Positions 15,793 to 24,040 of a DNA stretch of 30,853 nt are shown piece after piece. Position 1 is the first letter of the stretch; each line of letters begins with the position of its first letter. The DNA is from an uncultured Blautia sp. GTDB lineage: Bacteria; Bacillota; Clostridia; Lachnospirales; Lachnospiraceae. Where the stretch lies: the NCBI RefSeq assembly GCF_934372025.1, contig NZ_CAKROJ010000027.1:1-30853 (forward strand). Direction: 5' to 3'. The notes beneath the pieces were generated by a model. The model saw only the letters and a program-made list of their open reading frames with translations, was not told the origin of the DNA and did not search any database. The position numbers and the translations under genes were made by a program.

Positions 15793-17145
15793 TTATTTTT
15801 TCAGCTTAGGATCTAATGCATCGCGAAGACCATCACCAAACAGGTTCAGAGACAGGATCATAACACTTAAGATCACAGCTGGAATGAACAGTCGGTATGG
15901 ATAGGTTTTGAGTCCGCTCAGTGCTTCGGAACACATGGATCCAAGACTGGTAAGCGGAGCTGATACACCAACACCCAGGAAAGATAAGAAGGATTCCAGG
16001 AAGATTGCTGACGGAATCTGCAGGAATGTGGTTGTAACAATCTGTCCGATACAGTTCGGAAGCAGATGTTTACTGATGATACGTCCGCCCTTTGCACCCA
16101 GTGCTCTGGCTGCTGTTACGTATTCCTGCTGTTTTAACTGCAGAATCTGTCCACGGATAATACGGCTCATTGTAACCCAGTATAAAAGACCAAAAGCGAT
16201 AAACATGGAAATCAGGTTCGGTCCAAGTAATGTTACCATACTCTGTAAAATACCATCACCAGAGTTCTGGAACTGCTCCAGTGCCGGCTTCAGTGTTGCA
16301 GATAACAGAAGAATGATCAGCATCTCAGGGATTGAATAAATAATCTCTACGATACGCTGCATCACAGTATCTACCATACCACCACAGTAACCGGAAACAG
16401 AACCGTACAGTGCACCAATAACTAATACCAGAAGTGCCGCGCAGACACCTACGATAATAGATACTCTGGTTCCGACCATAACACGGACCATAATGTCACG
16501 TCCCTGATCGTCTGTACCAAATACATGTGGGAATACTTTTTCTCCTTCAGCCTTTTTCTGAAGTTCTTTATTGGAGTAACCAAACATACTGTGTTTGATA
16601 CCAAGTGCTTTAACAGCATCTGCCTCAGTGACTGCTTCTTCGTTATCACTAACTTCCTGCTGAGACACATTTGCTTTTGCACGGATCTTAGCTTCATCTA
16701 CACGGCTCAGCGTCACGCCCTTTGCCTCTGCTTCTTTTCTTGCCTGTTCAACTGCTTCATCAGGTGACAGATTACCTGCACCACTGTGCTCTTCCATGTA
16801 AGCATTGATTTTTTCCTGATCTTCCAGGCTGTAGTGCCATGGATGCAAAGCTTCTGAACCACGGATCTGCTGTTTGTAAGTATATGGAACAACAGCCGGT
16901 CCTACAAATGCAAAAATTGCAAGCAGGATGATGATAACCAGTGCTACCATTGCTACTGTGTTTTTGCGAAGACGTCTCCATGCATCTTTCCAATAGGACA
17001 CGCTTCTGCGGTCCTGAATAAAGTTTTCCTTCTCTTCAGATGTTGCCGGTTCAAACGCATCTGCCGGCAGATCATTCCACTGGAGGATATCATCAATATT
17101 TGGCTGAAGAGAACCCGGTTTATGAAATCTTTTCTTATCAGACAT
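15793..17145 (-). CDS. oppC: Oligopeptide ABC transporter, permease OppC, with a large inserted domain
   Basis: The product has 450 residues, against about 300 for a usual OppC. Residues 1-60 are a cytoplasmic tail and TM1 lies at about 64-83. About 100 extra charged, helix-prone residues follow (roughly 104-205, for example SPDEAVEQARKEAEAKG) before the expected VFGTDDQGRDIMVRVMVGTRVS, which normally follows TM1 within some 20 residues. The remaining five membrane segments and the EAA loop (ARALGAKGGRIISKHLLPN) are normal. By topology the insert should face outside, next to OppA. The ATG at 17145 is 6 bp after oppB, with the ribosome site inside the end of oppB. Confidence 0.92.
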   Translation of the reverse strand: MSDKKRFHKPGSLQPNIDDILQWNDLPADAFEPATSEEKENFIQDRRSVSYWKDAWRRLRKNTVAMVALVIIILLAIFAFVGPAVVPYTYKQQIRGSEALHPWHYSLEDQEKINAYMEEHSGAGNLSPDEAVEQARKEAEAKGVTLSRVDEAKIRAKANVSQQEVSDNEEAVTEADAVKALGIKHSMFGYSNKELQKKAEGEKVFPHVFGTDDQGRDIMVRVMVGTRVSIIVGVCAALLVLVIGALYGSVSGYCGGMVDTVMQRIVEIIYSIPEMLIILLLSATLKPALEQFQNSGDGILQSMVTLLGPNLISMFIAFGLLYWVTMSRIIRGQILQLKQQEYVTAARALGAKGGRIISKHLLPNCIGQIVTTTFLQIPSAIFLESFLSFLGVGVSAPLTSLGSMCSEALSGLKTYPYRLFIPAVILSVMILSLNLFGDGLRDALDPKLKK

Positions 17146-17151
17146 AACCTT

Positions 17152-18093
17152 TTAGTTTCCTCCCTTTACCAGATTAATTCTCGGATCCACCAGTTTGTAG
17201 CACAGGTCTACGATCAGGTTCATCACGATAATAAATGCTGCCAGGAAAATAGTTGTTCCCATGATCAGCGGATAGTCACGGTTCTGGATAGCCTGTACAA
17301 AATATCTTCCCAGTCCCGGAATTGAAAATACAGTTTCTACTACAAGACCTCCACAAAGTGTAAATGCGATCTGAGGTCCAAGATAAGTAATAACCGGAAT
17401 CAGTGCATTACGCAGAGCATGTTTGAAAATGATCTTACTGTTTTTCAGACCTTTTGCTCTGGCTGTTTTGATATATTCCTGATTAATAGCATCCAGCATG
17501 GATGTTCTGGTCTGTCTGGAAAGATAACACATTGGATAGAATCCAAGTGCGGCACACGGAAGCACATAACTGGCCGGTGTACCGTCAAACAGCGCAGGGA
17601 ATACTTTAAGGCCTTCAATACCACCACAGAGTGTATGCAGCAACAGTGTAGCTACAACGAATCCCGGCATTGAAATACCGATGGTACACAGCACTCGTAA
17701 GAAGCTGTCCACCCAGGTTCCTCTCTTAAATGCTGCAAGACATCCCAGCGGAACGCCTACAAGCACTGCCCATAAAAGTGCAATACTTCCTACTTTTGCA
17801 GATACAGGGAACATTTCTTTGATGATTCCCAGAACCGGGCGGTTCTTCTGCATTTTGATAGAAGTTCCAAAATCTCCCTGTGCAAGGTTCTTCAGATATT
17901 TGCCTAACTGAATGTATTTAGGCTGATCCAGTCCATACTTAGCATTCAACGCCTGAATAGTCGCCTCAGATGGTGTTTTTTCTGATAACCATGGATTACC
18001 CGGAATGGCATTCATCAGAAAGAACGTAATACTGGCAACAAGCAGAAGTGTAACGAATGCCATACAGACTCTTCGTATTGTGTATTTTGTCAT
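17152..18093 (-). CDS. oppB: Oligopeptide ABC transporter, permease OppB
   Basis: The product has 313 residues. It has the OppB N terminus (YTIRRVCMAFVTLLLVASITFFLM, then NAIPGNP), six membrane segments and the EAA loop (ARAKGLKNSKIIFKHALRNALIPVI, around residues 205-230). OppB and OppC form the translocation channel. The frame is open to 18168, but AAAGGTG lies 8 nt before the ATG at 18093 and the protein aligns with the family from MTKYTIRR. First gene of the operon, behind a strong promoter with an adjoining palindrome. Confidence 0.94.
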   Translation of the reverse strand: MTKYTIRRVCMAFVTLLLVASITFFLMNAIPGNPWLSEKTPSEATIQALNAKYGLDQPKYIQLGKYLKNLAQGDFGTSIKMQKNRPVLGIIKEMFPVSAKVGSIALLWAVLVGVPLGCLAAFKRGTWVDSFLRVLCTIGISMPGFVVATLLLHTLCGGIEGLKVFPALFDGTPASYVLPCAALGFYPMCYLSRQTRTSMLDAINQEYIKTARAKGLKNSKIIFKHALRNALIPVITYLGPQIAFTLCGGLVVETVFSIPGLGRYFVQAIQNRDYPLIMGTTIFLAAFIIVMNLIVDLCYKLVDPRINLVKGGN

Positions 18094-18149
18094 ATTATAC
18101 ACCTTTCCTCTCTGTTTTCTCTCTTTTTCATTCTGCATGTCGATTGTAA

Positions 18150-18161
18150 ATTGTCGACAAT
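18150..18161. promoter_or_regulatory. Candidate operator of the opp operon (perfect 12-bp palindrome)
   Basis: ATTGTCGACAAT is a perfect palindrome at about the transcription start of opp. Its core GTC-GAC fits the GTM-N(0-1)-KAC rule described for FadR-type GntR proteins. Additional TTGTC/CGACA half-sites flank it on both sides (about 18139-18168), suggesting cooperative binding. The regulator is not proven; the FadR-type GntR encoded at 9793-10482 is the local candidate. Confidence 0.5.
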
Positions 18162-18169
18162 ATGACAAT

Positions 18170-18199
18170 ATTATAACTACTTTAGTACAATAGTGTCAA
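18170..18199 (-). promoter_or_regulatory. Sigma-A promoter of the opp operon
   Basis: On the minus strand TTGACA (18199-18194) and TATAAT (18175-18170) have an 18-bp spacer. Both hexamers are perfect. The start should be near 18163, giving a 70-nt leader to oppB that contains the palindrome. Confidence 0.8.
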
Positions 18200-18300
18200 G
18201 TAAAATCGGTTGATTTGTGTGCATTTTTCACACACATGTATGTCTGTCGCGGACTCAGGTGCATAGAATGTCCGTCTCCCCACCTTTTGTTAAAATCCAA

Positions 18301-18329
18301 TTGACCTTTTTTATTCGTATAGTTACAAT
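18301..18329 (+). promoter_or_regulatory. Promoter of the M42 peptidase gene
   Basis: TTGACC (18301-18306) and TACAAT (18324-18329) are 17 bp apart. The region between this and the divergent opp promoter holds a small TGTGTG/CACACA hairpin (18215-18233). Confidence 0.65.
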
Positions 18330-18373
18330 AATCTTTGCTTCTAAATTATTTATATATCAGGAGGAACTGACAT

Positions 18374-19393
18374 ATGAGTTCTTACATGGATTTTATCAAA
18401 GAACAGTTATACGCACTGACATCTGTTCCAAGTCCTACCGGTTTTACAAAAAAAGCAACCGATTATCTTATAGCAGAACTGACATCTCTCGGATATACCC
18501 CTGAACGTTCTAACAAAGGAAATGTATCTGTTACCCTGGGTGGTTCCGGTTCTCCGCTTGTACTGGCTGCCCATGTTGATACCCTGGGTGCCATGGTTCG
18601 CTCTGTCAAAGATAACGGACGCCTTCGCCCAACAACCCTTGGCGGACATCAGTGGTCCACCGCAGATGGAGAAAACTGCACCATTCATACCAGAGACGGC
18701 AGGATTTACACTGGTGTGGTTTTAAATACCGAACCCTCTGCTCATGTTGCAGATCAGAAAAAAGAACCTCTGGAAGAAAATATGGAAATTTTACTGGATG
18801 AAAATACTGCTTCCAAAAAGGAAACCCTGGCACTTGGCATCCAGACCGGAGATATTATCGCTATGGACCCACGCACAGTTGTGACTGAAAGTGGATACAT
18901 TAAAAGCCGCTTTCTGGATGATAAGCTCTCAGCAGCCATCCTCCTTGGAGTTGCGAAAGCAATCCGTGAAGACAACTGGGTTCTGAACCGCAAAGTTTCT
19001 CTGTTGTTTACAGTCTATGAAGAAGTCGGACACGGTGGATGCGTCGTACCGGAAGATACGGAAGAAATGATTTCTGTAGACATGGGATGTGTCGGCGCCG
19101 ATCTTGACTGTACAGAACGAATGGTTTCTATCTGCGCCAAGGATTCCGGCGGCCCATATAATTATGATCTGATAACCGCTCTTTCTGATATTGCCAGAGA
19201 GCAACAGCTGGATTATGCCATTGACATTTATCCGCATTATGGTTCCGATGTAGAGGCTACTTTACGTGCCGGATACGATATACGTCATGGTCTGATCGGT
19301 CCGGGAGTTTATGCTTCTCACAATTATGAGCGTTCTCATATGGACGGTGTACAGAATACCTTTGAACTCTTAAAAGCATATCTTACAAAATAA
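18374..19393 (+). CDS. M42 family metallopeptidase (glutamyl/leucyl aminopeptidase type)
   Basis: The product has 339 residues. The metal ligands are in AAHVDTLG (His and Asp), FLDDKLSAA (Asp), YEEVGHGG (catalytic Glu pair), DMG, and SHNYERSHMDG (His). This matches the M42 aminopeptidase family, often misnamed as endoglucanase or cellulase M. Such enzymes form large cytoplasmic oligomers that trim peptides. AGGAGG lies 9 nt before the ATG at 18374. The gene diverges from opp, so both may respond to the same signal; a role in degrading imported peptides fits well. Confidence 0.92.
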   Translation: MSSYMDFIKEQLYALTSVPSPTGFTKKATDYLIAELTSLGYTPERSNKGNVSVTLGGSGSPLVLAAHVDTLGAMVRSVKDNGRLRPTTLGGHQWSTADGENCTIHTRDGRIYTGVVLNTEPSAHVADQKKEPLEENMEILLDENTASKKETLALGIQTGDIIAMDPRTVVTESGYIKSRFLDDKLSAAILLGVAKAIREDNWVLNRKVSLLFTVYEEVGHGGCVVPEDTEEMISVDMGCVGADLDCTERMVSICAKDSGGPYNYDLITALSDIAREQQLDYAIDIYPHYGSDVEATLRAGYDIRHGLIGPGVYASHNYERSHMDGVQNTFELLKAYLTK

Positions 19394-19416
19394 CAAAGCA
19401 TACAAATTCTATTAAG

Positions 19417-19473
19417 AAAAAAAACAGCCGAACATTTCTGATCATATATTATTAACTCAGAAATATTCGGCTG
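19417..19473. terminator. Bidirectional terminator between the M42 peptidase and NSS transporter genes
   Basis: The 17-nt arms 19425-19441 and 19457-19473 (CAGCCGAA.ATTTCTGA) match except at one position, which is a G-U pair in one strand. The minus-strand reading is followed by eight T (strong terminator for the transporter gene). The plus-strand reading is followed by a weaker ATTATTTAT. Confidence 0.85.
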
Positions 19474-19478
19474 ATTAT

Positions 19479-20879
19479 TTATGCTATCAGGTCAACAAAA
19501 CCCGTAGATACCAGGAATAAGATCAACATTACAACCGGCACTGCATAGCGAATCATAAAACGATACAGACCAGCTCGTCTGAAAGATTCACCATTTCGTT
19601 CCACTTCTCCAATGATCCAGTCAGGACCAATTACCCAACCAATAAGGATACTGGTCATAAGCGAAATAAACGGCATCAGAAAACTGTTACTGATATAATC
19701 CATAACATCCAGAAGCTGTCCGACAGAACCATTTGGAAGCTTCAGTTCAAAATACAGCTTATTATATCCCAGACAGATCAGTACAGCGGTAATCAGGGAA
19801 TACATACCAACAGCGCCGCACATTTTCTTACGTGGTTTGTGGTAAAGTTCCATGCAATTTGCGACCAGAGTTTCCATAACAGATACACAGGAAGTCAGTG
19901 CTGCAAATCCCATCATCAAGAAGAATGCAATTGCTACCGGTCGTCCAAATATTCCCATTGCACCAAATACCTTTGGCAAAGAGATAAAGATCAGACTCGG
20001 TCCGGAAGCCATTCCTTCATTTCCAAGAAACACAAAAACCGCCGGGATAATCATCATTCCGGCAAGAAATGCAACACCGGTATCAAAAATTTCAATCTGA
20101 TTTGTTGCCTTATTCAGATTCACTTCATTTTTTACATAGGATCCATACGTAATCATGATTCCCATAGATACACTTAATGAAAAGAACAACTGACTCATCG
20201 CATCCAGAAGGATCTCAAGGAATCGTTTTACTGTCAGTCCGTCAAAATCAGGTCTGAGATAGACAGCCAGTCCCTGCATTCCTGTCCGGACAGTTCCATC
20301 AGCCGCTGTATGTGACAGTGTCAGTGAAAAAACAGCAATGACCAGAATCAGAAGTATCAGTCCCGGCATAATAATCTTGGAAAACTTTTCAATTCCCTTT
20401 TCTACGCCACGAAATACAATCCAGGCCGTCAGCATCAGAAAAATCAGCATAAAAACAATTGGTGCGATATCCGATGTAATAAAGGATGTAAAATATCCAT
20501 CTCCTGCTGCTTCCTTACCGTCAGACACAAGATAAACAAAGAAATATTTTGTAATCCATCCACCGATAACTGAATAGTATGTCATGATCAGCGCCGGCAC
20601 CAGAAAAGTCAAATGTCCCAAAAATTTCCACTTAGGATTGAGTGCCTCAAATGCCCTCAACGCATTTTTCTTTGTCTTTCGTCCAATTGCAACATCCGTT
20701 GTCAGCAATACAAATCCAAACGTCAGAACCAGTATCAGGTAGACAAGAAGAAATAAACCTCCTCCGTCTTTTGCACAGAGATATGGAAATCTCCAAATAT
20801 TCCCGACACCTACTGCACTTCCGGCTGCCGCCAGGACAAAACCTATGGAACCGGAAAAACTACTTCCTTTTTCTTTCAT
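19479..20879 (-). CDS. Sodium-dependent transporter of the NSS (SNF) family
   Basis: The product has 466 residues with about eleven to twelve hydrophobic segments. The N terminus carries the NSS signature GFVLAAAGSAVGVGNIWRFP followed by YLCAKDGGGLFLLVY, which lines the sodium and substrate sites in LeuT-type proteins. Bacterial members import amino acids such as tryptophan, tyrosine or leucine with sodium; the substrate here is unknown. The frame opens at 20909, but AAAGGG lies 8 nt before the ATG at 20879 and the family N terminus begins there. It starts 13 bp after the nitroreductase stop, so the two are likely co-transcribed. Confidence 0.92.
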   Translation of the reverse strand: MKEKGSSFSGSIGFVLAAAGSAVGVGNIWRFPYLCAKDGGGLFLLVYLILVLTFGFVLLTTDVAIGRKTKKNALRAFEALNPKWKFLGHLTFLVPALIMTYYSVIGGWITKYFFVYLVSDGKEAAGDGYFTSFITSDIAPIVFMLIFLMLTAWIVFRGVEKGIEKFSKIIMPGLILLILVIAVFSLTLSHTAADGTVRTGMQGLAVYLRPDFDGLTVKRFLEILLDAMSQLFFSLSVSMGIMITYGSYVKNEVNLNKATNQIEIFDTGVAFLAGMMIIPAVFVFLGNEGMASGPSLIFISLPKVFGAMGIFGRPVAIAFFLMMGFAALTSCVSVMETLVANCMELYHKPRKKMCGAVGMYSLITAVLICLGYNKLYFELKLPNGSVGQLLDVMDYISNSFLMPFISLMTSILIGWVIGPDWIIGEVERNGESFRRAGLYRFMIRYAVPVVMLILFLVSTGFVDLIA

Positions 20880-20892
20880 TTCAATTTCCCTT

Positions 20893-21627
20893 TCAAATAT
20901 AAGTTTCATACTGTTCCAGATATTTTGCCACTGATCTGGTCATTTCTTTTGAAAAATCAGAATTATACTTGCGATTGCAGAACGCACTGCACCATTCTTC
21001 GTAGGTGCTGTTCTTACATTTATGTGCAAACATTTCCCGCAATTCTTTTGCGTCCATGCTGCGGTATGTATTTTTATGAACAATATGTTTGCGTTCGCAC
21101 CTTTCCGGCTTCTGTCGTTGTATCTGTTGCTCAGTTGGCCAGCCAAATACCAGCATGACTGCTGGAAACACGTATTCAGGAAGCTGTAAAAGTCTTCGCT
21201 GTTCTTCGCAGTTTTCCATTATATCACCGATATAACAGGAACCAATCCCGAGACTTTCTGCTGCCACTACTGCATTCTGCGCTGCAATGACAGTATCAGT
21301 GATCGCAAGCATCAGATCCCCCACAGCCGGGGTTCTCGGCTTGCATCCAGCTTCCAGGTAGGCATCATACCACTTTTTACAATCTGCACAGAATATAAGC
21401 ACCATCTTCGCATTTGCAATAAAGGGCTGATGATCACAGCTTTCTGAAAGTTCTTTCTTTAATTCCTGATCTGTAATATCTAAAATCGTATATAGCTGCT
21501 GACAGCCCGCCGAAGGAGCCTGCATGGCAGCTTCCAGAATCAGATTTTTCATTTCTTCTGGAATTTCACGTTTTTCATATGCTCTCACGGACTTTCTGCG
21601 ATACAGATTCTCTATAATTTCATTCAT
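20893..21627 (-). CDS. Nitroreductase family FMN oxidoreductase
   Basis: The product has 244 residues. It shows the FMN-binding RRKSVRAYEKREIP near residue 10, the AAMQAPSAGCQQ segment, and GIGSCYIGDIMEN in the middle, matching NfsA/FRP-like nitroreductases. The C-terminal 70 residues are extended and basic, with several Cys/His (HKCKNSTYEEWCSAFC). Members reduce nitro compounds, quinones or flavins with NAD(P)H; substrate unknown. A GAAAGGA ribosome site precedes the ATG at 21627. The space to the terminator of the upstream gene is too short for a clear promoter. Confidence 0.88.
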   Translation of the reverse strand: MNEIIENLYRRKSVRAYEKREIPEEMKNLILEAAMQAPSAGCQQLYTILDITDQELKKELSESCDHQPFIANAKMVLIFCADCKKWYDAYLEAGCKPRTPAVGDLMLAITDTVIAAQNAVVAAESLGIGSCYIGDIMENCEEQRRLLQLPEYVFPAVMLVFGWPTEQQIQRQKPERCERKHIVHKNTYRSMDAKELREMFAHKCKNSTYEEWCSAFCNRKYNSDFSKEMTRSVAKYLEQYETYI

Positions 21628-21654
21628 TTAAGTTATATTCCTTTCGCTTTGGGT

Positions 21655-21694
21655 AAAAAAGAAGGACCTCGGGCATAAACCCTTGGTCCTTCTT
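21655..21694. terminator. Terminator after the repeat-protein gene
   Basis: AAGAAGGACC (21659-21668) pairs with GGTCCTTCTT (21685-21694), and an inner GGG/CCC pair extends the stem. On the minus strand it is followed by T6, ending the repeat-protein transcript about 10 bp after its stop. Confidence 0.9.
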
Positions 21695-21703
21695 GTAGTT
21701 ATT

Positions 21704-24040
21704 TTACCATACAAATGGGAAAAAATGGAAACTTCTTGCACATTCTACTTCAATAGTTGGCAGATTGCTGTATGCTGGAGCTTTCCACTGTTCGCCATCC
21801 CAAGTCATGTTATAAGTGATATTTGACTTAACAGCAGTGTGTTTCTTGCAGAATTCTCTTGAATAAGCATCTGCATATGCTTTAGTAGATACAGAAATTT
21901 CACAAACGTAGTTGTCACCTTTCTTTTCTACTTCACCAATAGACACTGTTTCTGGAAGCTGATAGATAAATCTGGCTTTGTGGAAAAAGCTGCTCTTCTT
22001 ACACTTAACCATATAGCCCATTGCAAGTTCACTCTCAACTGGAGCTGCTGGTACTACTTCTTTTTCACATACCACATTGATAACCGGGAGCTGTGTCATT
22101 TCCGGTGCTTTCCATTCTGAACCTGTCCAGGTCATGTTGAAACTGATGCTTTCTTCTACTGCTGTATGTTTTCCGTTCTCTGCTGAGTATGCTTCTGCAT
22201 ACGCTGCTGTTGCGATTGTGATCGGGCATACATAGCTGTCACCGTCTTTTGTTACTTCTCCGATTGTAAATGTATCCGGAAGAAGGTTCATCTGTGCTGC
22301 GCCATGATCTTCACATGATACAATATAGCTTGTTGGGATTGCTGTTGCTACCGGTGCTTCCGGTACTACTTCTTTTTCACATGCCACATTGATAACCGGG
22401 AGCTGTGTCATTTCCGGTGCTTTCCATTCTGAACCTGTCCAGGTCATGTTGAAACTGATGCTTTCTTCTACTGCTGTATGTTTTCCGTTCTCTGCTGAGT
22501 ATGCTTCTGCATACGCTGCTGTTGCGATTGTGATCGGGCATACATAGCTGTCGCCTTCTTTTGTTACTTCTCCGATTGTAAATGTATCCGGAAGAAGGTT
22601 CATCTGTGCTGCTTCATGGTCTGCACATGCTACAAGATAGCTTGTTGGGATTGCTGTTGCTACCGGTGCTTCCGGTGCTACTTCTTTTTCACATACTACA
22701 TTGATAACCGGAAGCTGTGTCATTTCCGGTGCTTTCCATTCTGTTCCATTCCAGGTCATGTTGTATGTGATGCTGTCTTCTGCTGCTATGTGTGCTCCGT
22801 AATTCTTTGAGTATTCTTCTGCATACGCTGCTGTTGCGATTGTGATCGGGCATACATAGCTGTCGCCTTCTTTTGTTACTTCTCCGATTGTAAATGTATC
22901 CGGAAGAAGGTTCATCTGTGCTGCTTCATGGTCTGCACATGCTACAAGATAGCTTGTTGGGATTGCTGTTGCTACCGGTGCTTCCGGTGCTACTTCTTTT
23001 TCACATACTACATTGATAACCGGAAGCTGTGTCATTTCCGGTGCTTTCCATTCTGTTCCATTCCAGGTCATGTTGTATGTGATGCTGTCTTCTGCTGCTA
23101 TGTGTGCTCCGTAATTCTTTGAGTATTCTTCTGCATACGCTGCTGTTGCGATTGTGATCGGGCATACATAGCTGTCGCCTTCTTTTGTTACTTCTCCGAT
23201 TGTAAATGTATCCGGAAGAAGGTTCATCTGTGCTGCTTCATGGTCTGCACATGCTACAAGATAGCTTGTTGGGATTGCTGTTGCTACCGGTGCTTCCGGT
23301 GCTACTTCTTTTTCACATACTACATTGATAACCGGAAGCTGTGTCATTTCCGGTGCTTTCCATTCTGTTCCATTCCAGGTCATGTTGTATGTGATGCTGT
23401 CTTCTGCTGCTATGTGTGCTCCGTAATTCTTTGAGTATTCTTCTGCATACGCTGCTGTTGCGATTGTGATCGGGCATACATAGCTGTCGCCTTCTTTTGT
23501 TACTTCTCCGATTGTAAATGTATCCGGAAGAAGGTTCATCTGTGCTGCTTCATGGTCTGCACATGCTACAAGATAGCTTGTTGGGATTGCTGTTGCTACC
23601 GGTGCTTCCGGTGCTACTTCTTTTTCACATACTACATTGATAACCGGGAGCTGTGTCATTGCAGGTCCTTCCCACTCTGAACCATTCCAGGTCATGTTGA
23701 AACTGATGCTGTCTGCAGTTGCTGTATGTGCTCCGTATTTCTCTGAATATGCTTCTGCATACGCTGCTGTTGCGATTGTGATCGGGCATACATAGCTGCC
23801 GCCCTCTTCTGTCACATCTCCGATTGTTAATGTATCCCAGTTAAGGGGCATCGTTTCTGCGTCATGTTCTCCACACGATACAATATAACTCATTGGGATC
23901 TGAGTTGCTACCGGTGCTTCCGGTATAGTAACTTGTTGTTCCTCGAACTCTGTGCCTTCTTCAGCAGCATAAGCCATTGTCGGAAGCATTCCTACTGACA
24001 TTGTCATACAGATAAGAACACTCAGTAACTTTTTTTTCAT
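21704..24040 (-). CDS. Secreted protein of seven ~104-residue tandem repeats
   Basis: The product has 778 residues. A signal peptide covers residues 1-25 (MKKKLLSVLICMTMSVGMLP, cleaved near AYA-AEE), followed by a short acidic linker. From residue 42 there are seven repeats: six of 104 residues and a divergent last one of 113. Each has the frame APVATxIP...C...TIGEV...SYVCPITIATAAYAE...NMTW...LPVINVVCEKE, with three spaced cysteines. Repeats 2, 3 and 4 are identical in protein sequence. The alternation of short hydrophobic strands and turns suggests a beta-sandwich. No LPxTG, membrane anchor, dockerin or enzyme motif is seen; the tail ends SFHFFPFVW. I recall similar Cys-containing repeats in secreted Clostridia proteins but cannot name a family. 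GGAGG lies 4 nt before the ATG at 24040; the longer frame to 24109 is rejected. Surface display or adhesion is a guess. Confidence 0.85.
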   Translation of the reverse strand: MKKKLLSVLICMTMSVGMLPTMAYAAEEGTEFEEQQVTIPEAPVATQIPMSYIVSCGEHDAETMPLNWDTLTIGDVTEEGGSYVCPITIATAAYAEAYSEKYGAHTATADSISFNMTWNGSEWEGPAMTQLPVINVVCEKEVAPEAPVATAIPTSYLVACADHEAAQMNLLPDTFTIGEVTKEGDSYVCPITIATAAYAEEYSKNYGAHIAAEDSITYNMTWNGTEWKAPEMTQLPVINVVCEKEVAPEAPVATAIPTSYLVACADHEAAQMNLLPDTFTIGEVTKEGDSYVCPITIATAAYAEEYSKNYGAHIAAEDSITYNMTWNGTEWKAPEMTQLPVINVVCEKEVAPEAPVATAIPTSYLVACADHEAAQMNLLPDTFTIGEVTKEGDSYVCPITIATAAYAEEYSKNYGAHIAAEDSITYNMTWNGTEWKAPEMTQLPVINVVCEKEVAPEAPVATAIPTSYLVACADHEAAQMNLLPDTFTIGEVTKEGDSYVCPITIATAAYAEAYSAENGKHTAVEESISFNMTWTGSEWKAPEMTQLPVINVACEKEVVPEAPVATAIPTSYIVSCEDHGAAQMNLLPDTFTIGEVTKDGDSYVCPITIATAAYAEAYSAENGKHTAVEESISFNMTWTGSEWKAPEMTQLPVINVVCEKEVVPAAPVESELAMGYMVKCKKSSFFHKARFIYQLPETVSIGEVEKKGDNYVCEISVSTKAYADAYSREFCKKHTAVKSNITYNMTWDGEQWKAPAYSNLPTIEVECARSFHFFPFVW
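21707..23917 (-). repeat. Tandem array of seven 312-bp coding repeats
   Basis: Unit borders on the minus strand are 23917-23606, 23605-23294, 23293-22982, 22981-22670, 22669-22358, 22357-22046 and 22045-21707. Units 2 to 4 encode identical protein and are identical in DNA over at least 195 bp compared at offsets of 312 (22616, 22928, 23240). The outer units diverge progressively, so the centre was duplicated or homogenised recently. Confidence 0.92.

Noticed and set aside
18215..18233. TGTGTG/CACACA hairpin as a terminator or riboswitch
   Set aside because: It is a short 6-bp stem between two divergent promoters with no T-run; probably incidental.
22616..23434. Three identical 64-codon frames on the plus strand
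   Set aside because: They are shadows of the 312-bp repeats of the minus-strand gene and are Cys/Tyr-rich without a start signal.
21707..23917. Regular repeats considered as a CRISPR array
   Set aside because: The unit is 312 bp and coding, without short repeats and unique spacers, and no cas genes are present.
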